Positions 51,091 through 60,857 of a stretch of DNA of 64,000 nt are shown here, in pieces; position 1 is the first letter of the stretch; every line of letters starts with the position of its first letter. The position numbers and the translations under genes were made by a program. The notes under the pieces were generated by a model. It was not told the DNA's origin. It saw only the letters and a program-made list of their open reading frames with translations, and searched no databases. Source of the DNA: Robertkochia marina (GTDB taxonomy: Bacteria > Bacteroidota > Bacteroidia > Flavobacteriales > Flavobacteriaceae); assembly GCF_004799345.1 (NCBI RefSeq), contig NZ_SSMC01000001.1, forward strand, positions 372,001 to 436,000, given 5' to 3'.

Positions 51091-51933
51091 ATGAAACGTT
51101 ATTTATCTGCAATGGGAGGACTGATCATCGTTCTTCTGTTATTCCCCACCCTTCTTACGGCACAAATGGAAAACCAACCCTATGTAACTGTTACTACCAT
51201 GCATTTTGACTTCAGCGACGAAGGCAATAACTACGGCACCTGGAAGGCTGCCGAACAAGAGTACCGGGAAAAGGTGATTAACAAGAATGACCTGATCAGA
51301 GGAACAGCTGTGTACACCCACCTGTACACCGAAGACAGCCGGGAAGTTGTATTTGTACAGGTCTATGACTCCTGGGAGGATATTGAAAAGGCTCAGGAAA
51401 GGAACGGAGAACTGGCACAGGAGTCCTGGCCTGATGAAGCCGAACGAAATGCATTCTTTGACAAGCTGAATTCACATTACAGCGAGTGGCATTCTGACCA
51501 GATCTACCGCATGATGCCGGGGGCAAAATATCTGGCCCAACCTGCAGAAAAAGATATGGTGCTCTATGTACGTATCAACTATATGGCCTATCCGGAAGAT
51601 GGAAGCCAGGAAGAATTCATGGAAGGGTATAACTGGTTTATAGAAAACATGGTAAACAAAAATGAGATCGCTAAAGCCTATTATCCGCATATCCATGCCT
51701 GGGGTACCGATCGCAGAGAGATGGTTGACGCCTGGCTCTACGATTCCATGGCCGATGTAGAGAAAGCCGGTGACCGCATGGAAGAACTGTGGAACGAAGG
51801 CTTACCCGAGGAGGCTCAAAGAAAGGCCATGGGCGAAAAAATGGGCAAATACTTTCTGGGCCATCATAAGGATATGCTCTACACCTATATTCACGACCTT
51901 TCAAAAGCAACCATGACCCAGGGCACTAATTAG
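51091..51933 (+). CDS. Secreted protein with two alpha-beta-barrel-like repeats, paralogue 2
   Basis: The 280-residue protein has a signal peptide (GGLIIVLLLFPTLLTAQ). It aligns end to end with 49490-50335: EQEYREKVINKNDLIRGTAV, VYDSWEDIEKAQERNGEL, SWPDEAERNAFF and WHSDQIYRMMPG all have counterparts. Both halves of the internal duplication are kept. The pair is separated by 755 bases of repeats, so tandem duplication followed by repeat insertion is likely. Function is unknown. Confidence 0.75.
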   Translation: MKRYLSAMGGLIIVLLLFPTLLTAQMENQPYVTVTTMHFDFSDEGNNYGTWKAAEQEYREKVINKNDLIRGTAVYTHLYTEDSREVVFVQVYDSWEDIEKAQERNGELAQESWPDEAERNAFFDKLNSHYSEWHSDQIYRMMPGAKYLAQPAEKDMVLYVRINYMAYPEDGSQEEFMEGYNWFIENMVNKNEIAKAYYPHIHAWGTDRREMVDAWLYDSMADVEKAGDRMEELWNEGLPEEAQRKAMGEKMGKYFLGHHKDMLYTYIHDLSKATMTQGTN

Positions 51934-52042
51934 GGGCATGTAGTACATGGGCTCAATGATGACGCTCAGCCATTTTACTCTTTTTTAACAGTTTGATTCG
52001 TGATTTTTTTTATAATTAAGAAGTTAACGATAAAACAGATCT

Positions 52043-52237
52043 ATGTTAAAAACAGTAGTAAAAGAAGGGGAAAGCATTGAAAGAGCCCTGAAAAGATTTA
52101 AAAGAAAGTACAAAAAAACAAAGGTGCTGAAGGAGTTGAGAGAACGACAGCAGTTCACAAAACCCTCTGAAGAGCGTAGAATGATCAAGCAAAAAGCCGC
52201 CTATAAGGCAGAGTATTTGAGAAATCTCGAAGAATAA
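52043..52237 (+). CDS. rpsU: 30S ribosomal protein S21
   Basis: The 64-residue, very basic protein reads MLKTVVKEGESIERALKRFK, then KKTKVLKELRERQQFTKPS, the full S21 pattern. It stands alone on the plus strand. In Bacteroidota S21 has been tied to sequestering of the anti-Shine-Dalgarno end of 16S rRNA, which agrees with the scarcity of SD sites here. Confidence 0.96.
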   Translation: MLKTVVKEGESIERALKRFKRKYKKTKVLKELRERQQFTKPSEERRMIKQKAAYKAEYLRNLEE

Positions 52238-52301
52238 AGCCTGATCTTCTTATTCTGATGGCAACCAATAATTCTTTAGATTTACGCTAAAGAACCAATG
52301 C

Positions 52302-54077
52302 ATGCCACAGCCCAACATATATTACAGGGAACAATTAAAATTATTCCTTGAAAAGCACAAAGCAGTCAAAGCACAACTGACCCGGATCAGTGTACTGAGA
52401 CTGCTTGTTTTTTTATGTGTTACCCTCTTACTTTATTACTATCACGATTCTCTCGGCGAAGTAGCTGTAATATCTGTGCCAGGCACTACCTTATTTCTTC
52501 TGCTGGTTACTTATACGGCACGCCTGAAATACCAACGAAATAAATTCCGGGAGCTCATAAGAATTAACCAGACAGAACTCGATGTTCTTAAGGGAGATCT
52601 AAATGGTCTTGACACGGGTGACGACTTTAAAGACCCGACCCATGCCTACAGTCATGACATCGATCTTTTTGGTGAGGGTTCGTTCTTTCATTACAGCAAC
52701 AGAACGGTAACCGCCATGGGGCGCTCGTATTATGCCAATGAGTTAACAGCAAACCAAACCGAACATATTGTACACCAGCAAGAAGCTGCAGCAGAATTGT
52801 CGAAGCTGCCGGATTGGCGACAGGAATTCATGGCCAATGCCGCCCTTATAAAAACAGAAACTTCAGAGAATGATATCCTTCATTGGATCCATAATTTTTC
52901 TCCGGCCCTTCCCCACCGGCTAAAATGGCTTCCGTTGGCATGGACCCTTTCCAGTATTGCCCTACTTATTATGACCATCACAGAGGTCCTTCCTGTTCAT
53001 CTGTTCGTATACTGGTTTATTGCCGGACTCTTACTAAGTGGTATTTTCCTGGCGAAGGTGAGTAAATTAAGCCTGTTTATAAGCAAATCGCAAGACACCT
53101 TCAAACAATACCAAAAACTGCTGGAAGCTATTGAAGCAACAGAATTCAAATCGGAATTTCTGAATGAACAAAAAGAATGTGCCTTTAGCAATGGGCAAAA
53201 TCCTTCTGCCCATCTGAAGAAACTTGCCAGGATGATCGATGCCCTCGATCAGCGAAATAACCTGTTGGTGGCCGTGCTTATTAATCCCTTAGGATTAGCA
53301 GACCTGTACAATGGTATGCGTATAGAAAAATGGGTTCTGGAACACAGGGAAGACATTCCAAACTGGTTTAGAATGATCGCTTTTTTTGACGCCACGATCA
53401 CCAAAGCCAACTTTCATTTTAACCACCCCGATTATTGTTTTCCTGAGATCACCGATAAAAAGGATGCAGGAGTTATTCAAGCCAACGCCCTTGGGCATCC
53501 GTTAATTCCCGAAGAAAAGCTCATACGTAATAATTTCTCCATGGAACCCCGGGAATTCATGGTGGTAACCGGTGCCAATATGGCCGGTAAAAGTACGTTT
53601 TTGCGCACTACCGCTCTGTTCATTGTTATGAGCAACTGCGGACTCCCTGTGTGTGCAGATAAGGCGGTATACAAACCCATCTGTCTTATTACCAGCATGC
53701 GAACTGCTGACTCGCTGAATGAGGAGGCCTCTTATTTTTATGCCGAACTCAAAAGGCTTCGATTCATTGTTGATGAGCTTAAAGAAAAAGAGTATTTCAT
53801 TATTCTTGATGAGATACTCAAAGGCACCAACAGCAAGGATAAGGCCATGGGCTCCCGGAAATTTGTAGAGCGGCTTGCAGGATCCGGATCCACCGGTATC
53901 ATTGCCACCCATGATCTGAGCCTGTGTGAGGTTGCTGAAGAAATAAAAAGCGTCAAAAATTACTTTTTTGACGCTTATATAGAAAACAATGCTTTACGCT
54001 TTGATTACATCCTTCGACCGGGAATATGCACTAACATGAATGCATCGTTCCTCCTGGATAAAATGGGTATTGTGTAA
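52302..54077 (+). CDS. Membrane-associated MutS-family ATPase
   Basis: The 591-residue protein has two pairs of membrane segments (about 32-47 with 58-72; 212-228 with 234-252) before a MutS core and ATPase domain. Walker A is TGANMAGKSTF (424-432), and Walker B is FIILDEILKGTNS, followed by IIATHDLSLC. The mismatch-recognition domain of true MutS is absent. Its role is unknown. A 12-bp inverted repeat lies in the last part of the coding region (53948-53976). Confidence 0.87.
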   Translation: MPQPNIYYREQLKLFLEKHKAVKAQLTRISVLRLLVFLCVTLLLYYYHDSLGEVAVISVPGTTLFLLLVTYTARLKYQRNKFRELIRINQTELDVLKGDLNGLDTGDDFKDPTHAYSHDIDLFGEGSFFHYSNRTVTAMGRSYYANELTANQTEHIVHQQEAAAELSKLPDWRQEFMANAALIKTETSENDILHWIHNFSPALPHRLKWLPLAWTLSSIALLIMTITEVLPVHLFVYWFIAGLLLSGIFLAKVSKLSLFISKSQDTFKQYQKLLEAIEATEFKSEFLNEQKECAFSNGQNPSAHLKKLARMIDALDQRNNLLVAVLINPLGLADLYNGMRIEKWVLEHREDIPNWFRMIAFFDATITKANFHFNHPDYCFPEITDKKDAGVIQANALGHPLIPEEKLIRNNFSMEPREFMVVTGANMAGKSTFLRTTALFIVMSNCGLPVCADKAVYKPICLITSMRTADSLNEEASYFYAELKRLRFIVDELKEKEYFIILDEILKGTNSKDKAMGSRKFVERLAGSGSTGIIATHDLSLCEVAEEIKSVKNYFFDAYIENNALRFDYILRPGICTNMNASFLLDKMGIV

Positions 54078-54084
54078 GCAGAAA

Positions 54085-55401
54085 TTATACGGCCTTCAGA
54101 ATAAAATAATTCTTTTTACCCCTTTGTAAAAGGACAAATTGCCCATTGATCAGGTCTTCCTTTCCAATGGTATAATCTTCCTTCACTTTTTCCTGGTTCA
54201 CAGAGATGGAATTCTCTTTAAGTGCCCTTCTGGCTTCTCCATTTGATTTCAAAAATCCAGATTTTGCAGAAAGGGCCGCGATCATATCAAGACCTTCTTC
54301 CACTTCTGAAAAACTGATCTCAGCCTGAGGAACACCGTCAAATACTTCAAGGAAGGTAGTTTCATCAAGACCTTTAAGGTCGTCAGAAGTAGACGTACCA
54401 AAAAGAATGGAAGATGCCTTTACGGCTTTTTCGTATTCTTCTTCAGAATGCACAAACGAAGTCACTTCCTTGGCCAGGGTCTTCTGAAGCATACGCTGAT
54501 GCGGTGCCTCTCTATGCTCTTCTATGAGTTTTTCTATCGTTTCCTTATCGAGGAAGGTGAAGATCCTGATATATTTTTCTGCATCCTCGTCGGAGGTATT
54601 GAGCCAAAACTGGTAAAATTTATATACAGAGGTTTTATCGGCATCCAGCCATACATTTCCTCCTTCACTTTTTCCAAATTTAGAACCATCGGCCTTGGTG
54701 ATCAACGGACAGGTCATGGCATAAGCCTTTGCTGTCTCTTCGCCATCCTGACCCACGTTCATTCTTCGGATAAGCTCGGTACCGGTGGTAATATTACCCC
54801 ACTGGTCGCTACCTCCCATCTGAAGGGTACAGCCCATTGTTTTATGCAGGTGGTAGAAATCGTACCCCTGAATAAGCTGATAGGTAAACTCTGTAAAAGA
54901 CATACCAACCCCCGAATCAGAGCTAAGGCGCTTTTTAACCGAGTCTTTTGCCATCATATAGTTTACGGTAATACGTTTTCCAACATCACGAGCAAATTCA
55001 ATAAAGGTGAAGTCCTTCATCCAATCATAATTGTTCACCAAAACAGGAGCATTCGCCTCTGATGCATCGAAATCCAGGAAACGCGACAATACCGCCTTAA
55101 TACCTTTTACATTACCTGCAAGGGTGGCCTCATCTAAAAGATTTCTTTCGTCTGACTTCCCGCTGGGATCTCCGATCATCCCGGTGGCCCCTCCTACTAA
55201 GGCAACCGGTTTATGCCCCGAACGATACAGATGAACAAGGAGAATGATAGGAACCAGGCTCCCGATATGCAAGGAGTCTGAGGTTGGGTCAAAACCAATA
55301 TAGGCTGTTGTCATCCCTTTGCTCATATGTTCTTCTGTGCCGGGCATGATATCATGTACCAATCCGCGCCATTTCAATTCTTCTACTAAATTCGCAGGCA
55401 T
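54085..55401 (-). CDS. tyrS: Tyrosyl-tRNA synthetase
   Basis: Class I synthetase of 438 residues. The HIGH motif is HIGS (45-48), within [16 protein letters not shown], the KMSKS motif is KFGKS, and the tyrosine-binding QGYDFYHLH and GGSDQWGN are intact. A C-terminal S4-like RNA-binding domain ([18 protein letters not shown]) ends the protein. It is convergent with the MutS-like gene, 7 bases away. Confidence 0.97.
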   Translation of the reverse strand: MPANLVEELKWRGLVHDIMPGTEEHMSKGMTTAYIGFDPTSDSLHIGSLVPIILLVHLYRSGHKPVALVGGATGMIGDPSGKSDERNLLDEATLAGNVKGIKAVLSRFLDFDASEANAPVLVNNYDWMKDFTFIEFARDVGKRITVNYMMAKDSVKKRLSSDSGVGMSFTEFTYQLIQGYDFYHLHKTMGCTLQMGGSDQWGNITTGTELIRRMNVGQDGEETAKAYAMTCPLITKADGSKFGKSEGGNVWLDADKTSVYKFYQFWLNTSDEDAEKYIRIFTFLDKETIEKLIEEHREAPHQRMLQKTLAKEVTSFVHSEEEYEKAVKASSILFGTSTSDDLKGLDETTFLEVFDGVPQAEISFSEVEEGLDMIAALSAKSGFLKSNGEARRALKENSISVNQEKVKEDYTIGKEDLINGQFVLLQRGKKNYFILKAV

Positions 55402-55424
55402 ATTTATTTATTTTTTTACTCCGG

Positions 55425-55432
55425 CAAAGATA
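55425..55432 (-). promoter_or_regulatory. Putative -7 box of tyrS
   Basis: TATCTTTG on the minus strand (TAnnTTTG), 24 bases before the start codon. No T-box-like leader fits in this space. Confidence 0.45.
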
Positions 55433-55516
55433 CAGGATTCCATCGATTTGGAATGTTGAGGCAAACTGCAAATTCCAAAACGATAAAGAGCCGTATTAAA
55501 TTCGTATTTTTCGGCC

Positions 55517-56509
55517 ATGATTCTAATTACCGGCGGAACCGGCCTTGTGGGTTCTCATCTTATTTTACAGCTTTTAGAGAAAAAATCCTCGCTTCGGATT
55601 CTATACCGCAGCGAAGCCAAAAAAGAACAGACCCTTCGGTTTCTCGAACAAAAGGGTATTTCTGCTTCCCGACTGTCTTCTTTAGAATGGATCAAGGGTG
55701 ATATTCTTGATCTAACCTTACTTAATAAGGCGGTAGAAGGCACTCAGGAGGTATATCATTGCGCCGCCCTCATCTCTTTTGACACAAGAGATTATAAACG
55801 ATTACGAAAAATAAACATTGAAGGTACCGCCAATGTCGTAAACACCTGCCTGCACCACGGTATATCAAAACTCTGTTATGTGAGCAGTATTGCAGCCCTC
55901 GGCAAACCTTCAAACAACAAATGGGTCACTGAAGAACAGTCCTGGAATCCTCAACAGAACAATAATGTATACGCCATCACCAAATACGGGGCAGAATTGG
56001 AAGTATGGAGAGGCAATCAGGAAGGGCTGCCCAGTATCATTGTGAATCCAGGGGTCGTTTTAGGAGAAGGGTTATGGGAGCATAGCACGGAAAAATTTTT
56101 TAAGGCTGTCGACAACGGGCTCAGCTATTACACAAAAGGAACTACCGGATTTGTTGACGTAAAGGATGTGGTGAAGGCTATGATCTCCGCAATGGAGAAA
56201 GACATTGTCAATGAGAAGTTCATCCTGGTGGGAGAAAACAAAACCTTTAAAGACCTTTTTAGCATCATTGCAGCCTATCGCGGTAAAAAGCCCCCAATGA
56301 AAGAAGTGAATCCCTGGATCCTGGAGGTGCTCTGGAGACTTGACTGGCTCTTTGCAAACCTTTTCAGACAACCAAGAAAACTTACCAAAGCGAATGCAAG
56401 GTCGTCTGGAGAAACTACTTTTTATGAAAATAAAAAGGTGAAGCAAACACTTGACTTCACCTTTACGCCGTTAGAGGAAACTATTGAGCGTATCTCCCGA
56501 TTTCATTGA
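55517..56509 (+). CDS. NAD-dependent epimerase/dehydratase family protein
   Basis: The 330-residue extended short-chain dehydrogenase has the cofactor motif ITGGTGLVGSHL (G7-x-x-G-x-x-G) and a YAITKYGAE (YxxxK) active site near residue 154, with the upstream Ser in CYVSSIAAL. The substrate is unknown; dihydroflavonol-reductase-like members are the nearest in style. It ends one base before the convergent DUF4296 gene. Confidence 0.85.
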   Translation: MILITGGTGLVGSHLILQLLEKKSSLRILYRSEAKKEQTLRFLEQKGISASRLSSLEWIKGDILDLTLLNKAVEGTQEVYHCAALISFDTRDYKRLRKINIEGTANVVNTCLHHGISKLCYVSSIAALGKPSNNKWVTEEQSWNPQQNNNVYAITKYGAELEVWRGNQEGLPSIIVNPGVVLGEGLWEHSTEKFFKAVDNGLSYYTKGTTGFVDVKDVVKAMISAMEKDIVNEKFILVGENKTFKDLFSIIAAYRGKKPPMKEVNPWILEVLWRLDWLFANLFRQPRKLTKANARSSGETTFYENKKVKQTLDFTFTPLEETIERISRFH

Positions 56510-56965
56510 TCAGAGACTGTCTTTAGCCTGCTCTGAAATTTGTTCCCGGGCTTCATCCCCCAGGTTTAGACTGTCAATACGAATATCCTCCCTGCTATCG
56601 GGTACATCTTCGCCACCGATCTCCTTATCAAAAACCCGCTTCAAACTATCCAGACGTTCTTCAACCCTCTCATAGATCTTTTCATACACCACGGGTTTTG
56701 CCGCATAGTACGTACCGCTATTGGCAAGCTGCAAACTGTCTATCCCGTATTTGGTATATATATAGTCGCGAGAATTAATAGCATGTTCCCGAAATTTATC
56801 GTAACCTGAGTTTTTAGAGGCATTGAAAAGGGCCACATCAAAATAGATGTCTACCATTTCTTTCTCTGAGATCAGGTTTTCCGGCTTTTCAATCACCTTT
56901 TCGGTACACCCTGATACCATCATCACCAATAAAAGCAGATAAAAACATTTCATTTTCAGGATCAT
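56510..56965 (-). CDS. DUF4296 lipoprotein
   Basis: The 151-residue protein has a lipoprotein signal (YLLLLVMMVSGC). The DUF4296 core reads LISEKEMVDIYFDVALFNAS and YIYTKYGIDSLQLANSGTYY, and a charged helical tail follows. Function is unknown. The start shares a base with the pyrC stop (TAATG), so the two are coupled. Confidence 0.82.
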   Translation of the reverse strand: MILKMKCFYLLLLVMMVSGCTEKVIEKPENLISEKEMVDIYFDVALFNASKNSGYDKFREHAINSRDYIYTKYGIDSLQLANSGTYYAAKPVVYEKIYERVEERLDSLKRVFDKEIGGEDVPDSREDIRIDSLNLGDEAREQISEQAKDSL

Positions 56966-58302
56966 TATCGGTTAAATGTAAGTCGCTTAACGCGTCGTTC
57001 TTTTGAGAATTGACCGTTATTATAGGCCAGGTTTCCATTAAGGAAGGTATGGGTAACCCTGCTGCTAAAGCGGGTTCCTTCAAACGGTGACCACTGACAT
57101 TTATAAAGAATATTGCTTTTATCTACCGTCCAGCTTTCATTGAGGTCTACCAGGATAAGATCGGCAAAATACCCTTCCCGAATATAACCGCGCTTCTCTA
57201 TATCGAAGAGAATGGCCGGGTTGTGGCTCATTTTCTGCACCAGTTTCTCCATACTTATCCTGCCTTCCTTATGTTTTTCAAGCAAAGCGGCAAGGGTATG
57301 CTGTACCAGGGGGCCACCTGAGGGCGCCTGGGTATAGACATTTTCTTTTTCTTCTAAGGTATGAGGTGCGTGATCGGTAGCAATAATATCAATGCGATCA
57401 TCAAGCAGGGCATCCCAAAGGGCATCCCGGTCGGCAGCAGTTTTTACGGCCGGATTCCACTTGATAAAAGTTCCTTTTTTAGCGTAATCGGCATCAGAGA
57501 ACCAGAGGTGATGTGTACATACCTCGGCGGTGATCTTTTTCTCTTCCAGCGGAATGTCATTTCTGAACAACTCCGTCTCTTTTCCGGTAGAGACGTGGAA
57601 CACATGCAGGCGGGCCCCGGTTTTCTTCGCCAATGCTATAGCCCTGGAAGAAGAAAGGTAACAAGCCTCTTCGCTTCTGATCAGGGGATGATTTTCAATA
57701 GGGATATCATCGCCGAACCGCTCTTGGTATATCCGGAGATTTTCCCGAATGGTTGCTTCATCTTCGCAGTGGGTCGAGATCACCAGATCGGTACTCTTAA
57801 AGATGTTCTCAAGAACCTGTTCATCATCAACCAGCATATTTCCCGTTGAGGAACCAAGAAACAGTTTGATTCCGGCACAGGCTCGAGGATCGAGTTTCTT
57901 CAGTTCTTCCAGGTTATCGTTGGTACCTCCGAACATAAACGAATAGTTGGCAAAAGAGGTATTTCTTGCGATCTCCATCTTCTCTTCCAGGCGTTCAATA
58001 CTAACGGTCTGAGGGTTGGTATTGGGTTGCTCTATAAAGGTGGTTACCCCTCCGGCAATGGCTGCACGGCTTTCGGTAGCAATATTCCCCTTATGGGTAA
58101 GTCCGGGTTCGCGAAAGTGCACCTGATCGTCAATGATCCCGGGAAGCAGGTATTTACCTTCGGCATCAATAACCTCATCGGCTTTATCTGCGCTGATCTC
58201 TGAGGCGATCTCAACGATGTATTCATTCTCAATAAGCAGATCACCCTTGGTGATCTTTTGCTCATTTACGATGTTCGCATTCTTGATAAGTATTTTGCTC
58301 AT
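56965..58302 (-). CDS. pyrC: Dihydroorotase
   Basis: Zinc amidohydrolase of pyrimidine synthesis, 445 residues, class I size. The carbamylated-Lys region is ACAGIKLFLGSSTG, with later ligands in STHCEDEA, LHVFHVST and IIATDHAPH. The first metal motif, usually DxHxH, is DDQVHFREPG, with Gln60 in place of the first His. I believe this variant is common in Bacteroidota, but it should be confirmed. Its first 41 bases overlap the end of the glycosyltransferase gene upstream. Confidence 0.88.
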   Translation of the reverse strand: MSKILIKNANIVNEQKITKGDLLIENEYIVEIASEISADKADEVIDAEGKYLLPGIIDDQVHFREPGLTHKGNIATESRAAIAGGVTTFIEQPNTNPQTVSIERLEEKMEIARNTSFANYSFMFGGTNDNLEELKKLDPRACAGIKLFLGSSTGNMLVDDEQVLENIFKSTDLVISTHCEDEATIRENLRIYQERFGDDIPIENHPLIRSEEACYLSSSRAIALAKKTGARLHVFHVSTGKETELFRNDIPLEEKKITAEVCTHHLWFSDADYAKKGTFIKWNPAVKTAADRDALWDALLDDRIDIIATDHAPHTLEEKENVYTQAPSGGPLVQHTLAALLEKHKEGRISMEKLVQKMSHNPAILFDIEKRGYIREGYFADLILVDLNESWTVDKSNILYKCQWSPFEGTRFSSRVTHTFLNGNLAYNNGQFSKERRVKRLTFNR

Positions 58303-59038
58303 ACGTTTTTCTTTTTCTGTTAAAAAGACTTTTCCATTTCATACTCAGCACGCCCCAAACGGCCTCATGAATGATGGCTCCACTCATTTTAGACTGCCCG
58401 AGTTCCCGGTCTTTAAAGATAATGGGTACCTCTACCAATTTAAATCCCCTGGTATGCGCCCTGAATTTCATTTCGATCTGGAAGGCATAGCCTACAAATT
58501 GTATGGCCTCCAGGTTGATCGATTCGATGACCTTTCTACGGTAACAAATAAACCCCGCTGTGGGGTCGTGGATACGCATCCCTGTAACGAACTTTACATA
58601 AAAGGAAGCTCCGTAAGAGAGCAGTACCCTTTTAAGCGGCCAGTTCACTACGTTTACCCCGGTTACATAGCGTGAACCGATAGCCACATCAACACCGGGT
58701 TTTTTGCAGGCTTTATAGAGTCTGACCAGGTCTTTTGGGTCATGAGAGAAATCGGCATCCATCTCAAACACAAACGGATAATCCCTCTGGAGCGCCCATT
58801 GAAAACCATTAATATAAGCCTTCCCCAAACCTTGCTTTTCTTTTCGCAGTAAGAGATGAAGCCGGTCCGGGTACTTTTCCTGAAGTTCCAGAACCTTGTC
58901 TGCTGTCCCGTCGGGAGAATTGTCATCTACAATAAGAACATCGAAGGGTTCTGAAAGCTCGAAAACTGCCGACGTTATCGCAGTCACATTTTCGATCTCA
59001 TTATATGTCGGGATAATCACCAGACCTTTTGCAAGCAT
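58262..59038 (-). CDS. Polyprenol monophosphomannose synthase-like glycosyltransferase (GT2)
   Basis: The 258-residue GT-A protein has VLIVDDNSPDGTAD for nucleotide binding, the metal motif FEMDADFSHDP and HDPTAGFICYRR near the acceptor. It lacks the C-terminal membrane domain of some relatives. It would load mannose or a similar sugar onto a polyprenyl phosphate at the inner membrane. The divergent gene (59169) is a GT39-type transferase, which uses such lipid donors. Confidence 0.87.
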   Translation of the reverse strand: MLAKGLVIIPTYNEIENVTAITSAVFELSEPFDVLIVDDNSPDGTADKVLELQEKYPDRLHLLLRKEKQGLGKAYINGFQWALQRDYPFVFEMDADFSHDPKDLVRLYKACKKPGVDVAIGSRYVTGVNVVNWPLKRVLLSYGASFYVKFVTGMRIHDPTAGFICYRRKVIESINLEAIQFVGYAFQIEMKFRAHTRGFKLVEVPIIFKDRELGQSKMSGAIIHEAVWGVLSMKWKSLFNRKRKTYEQNTYQECEHRK

Positions 59039-59058
59039 CCTATTGGAATTTTCTTGAA

Positions 59059-59066
59059 CAAAAATA
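59059..59066 (-). promoter_or_regulatory. Possible -7 box of the GT2-pyrC-DUF4296 run
   Basis: TATTTTTG on the minus strand (TAnnTTTG), 21 bases before the start at 59038. Confidence 0.35.
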
Positions 59067-59168
59067 ACATTTATAGAAGGTAAATAGACTAATTTTTCGG
59101 ATTTTAAACCTGAAGGAAGTGCCTATCAAGGAAAGGTTTGTTTAATTTTATCAGAAAGCAACCACACA

Positions 59169-60857
59169 ATGAGCGCCTTTAGAAAGAGCTCGAACATCCT
59201 TTTACTTTTAATGATCGCCGTTACCGGCATCAATTTTCTGCAGATCGTTTTTACGGAACTCATCATGGATGAGGCCTATTACTGGTATTTTGCACGCGAT
59301 CTTGAATGGGGTTATTTTGACCATCCTCCCATGGTGGCTTTCTTGATAGATATAGGGCAACACCTTCTGGAAGGCGAGGCCGGTTTGCGTCTCTTTGCCC
59401 CGTTATTATTCACCCTTACCCTGATCACGCTATGGGACCTGACCGATCATCCTTTAAAAAAATACCATCCCTGGCTGTTTTTCTGGCTTACCGGCAGCCT
59501 GGGGCTCATGGCGGCCTTTGGTTTCTTTATGGTACCCGACACCCCCTTGTTATTCTTTTCGGTATTAATGCTGAAAGCCTACAAGCATCATTTAAAAGCC
59601 CCGGGAGCAATTTCGGTGGTAGGCCTCGCTGTTTGTATGGCAGCCATTATGTACAGTAAATACCAGGGCGCTTTATTCATCCTCTTTGTCATACTTTCAC
59701 GTCCCGCCAACCTGAAAGACCTGAAAATTTGGGGATCCATTCTCCTGGCGCTGCTGTTCTACCTCCCTCATTTATACTGGTTGTACGAACATGATTTCGT
59801 TTCTGTTTCCTACCATTTGATCGAGCGTGCAAACAGTGCTTACAAGCTTAAATTTACCCTGCACTATCTCCTGAACGCCATGGCACTTGGCGGACTGGCA
59901 TTTCCCCTTCTATATTTTGCTGTGATAAGATCAGAGATCAAATCGCCTTTTGACCGTGCTTTAAAAACGGTATTCTATGGCTTTTTTATCTTCTTCCTTT
60001 TCTCAAGCTTTAACAGAAAGACCCAGATACAATGGATCAACCTTATCAATATCCCTTTTATCCTGTTCGGATTCCGCTATGCCCTGGACCACCTGAATTT
60101 CAGAAAGTGGTTGTACCGGTTAAGTGCTGTGGCCGTAATTCTTTTGATCTATGTGAGGTTTGCCCTGGTTTTTCCGGAATTATCGCCCATCACCTACGAG
60201 GCCCATGGTAACCGACAATGGACTCATGAACTCTATGAAAAAAGCAACGGTCTTCCTGTAGTTTTTCATAATTCCTACCGGGATGCTGCCACCTATGCTT
60301 ATTACACAGGCGCAGAAGTACATTCACTCAACGATGTAAGTTTTAGAAGAAATCAGTTTGACATAGACCAGTCTGAGGCCCGGTTGAGGAACAGGCCTGT
60401 AGTGCTTGTAAGTCAGCACCCTCTTACGAATGCAACCATAAGTGTTACCAGGCCATTCAATGAGCGAACCTGGCATGGGGTCGTGCTGGATTCGTTTAAT
60501 ACCTACAGTAAACTCCGATTTCAAACAGACAAGGAACAATTTAACGGCCATTTTCCGGAGAAAATCACCACCCGATTACACAACCCTTACCAGGAGCAGG
60601 TACCCCTTAACAAATTGCGGATTGAAGGCATCACTTATGATGACAACCGAAAAATTATAGATACATTTGCGCTAAAGGCAGAGGATCCCGACTTAATGTT
60701 ACCTCCCGGAGAGATCGTGGAACTCCAACTCCGTTCAACCCGGGAAATTAACGAGAAGAAGGCTTCCTATTTTCAGATCGGTCTTGGACACTATGGTTTC
60801 CAGCCCGGTTTTGAAGGAAATATGGTAAATGTTAGCCCCGTTGAACGAAATCCTTAG
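59169..60857 (+). CDS. GT39-family (ArnT/PMT-like) membrane glycosyltransferase
   Basis: The 562-residue protein has around ten membrane segments in its first 340 residues and an extramembrane C-terminal domain. The first loop MDEAYYWYFARDLEWGYFDH carries the conserved Asp-Glu of GT-C enzymes, followed by HPPMVAFLI. Family members move sugars from polyprenyl phosphate to lipid A, proteins or glycans. The adjacent GT2 gene may make its donor. Confidence 0.85.
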   Translation: MSAFRKSSNILLLLMIAVTGINFLQIVFTELIMDEAYYWYFARDLEWGYFDHPPMVAFLIDIGQHLLEGEAGLRLFAPLLFTLTLITLWDLTDHPLKKYHPWLFFWLTGSLGLMAAFGFFMVPDTPLLFFSVLMLKAYKHHLKAPGAISVVGLAVCMAAIMYSKYQGALFILFVILSRPANLKDLKIWGSILLALLFYLPHLYWLYEHDFVSVSYHLIERANSAYKLKFTLHYLLNAMALGGLAFPLLYFAVIRSEIKSPFDRALKTVFYGFFIFFLFSSFNRKTQIQWINLINIPFILFGFRYALDHLNFRKWLYRLSAVAVILLIYVRFALVFPELSPITYEAHGNRQWTHELYEKSNGLPVVFHNSYRDAATYAYYTGAEVHSLNDVSFRRNQFDIDQSEARLRNRPVVLVSQHPLTNATISVTRPFNERTWHGVVLDSFNTYSKLRFQTDKEQFNGHFPEKITTRLHNPYQEQVPLNKLRIEGITYDDNRKIIDTFALKAEDPDLMLPPGEIVELQLRSTREINEKKASYFQIGLGHYGFQPGFEGNMVNVSPVERNP

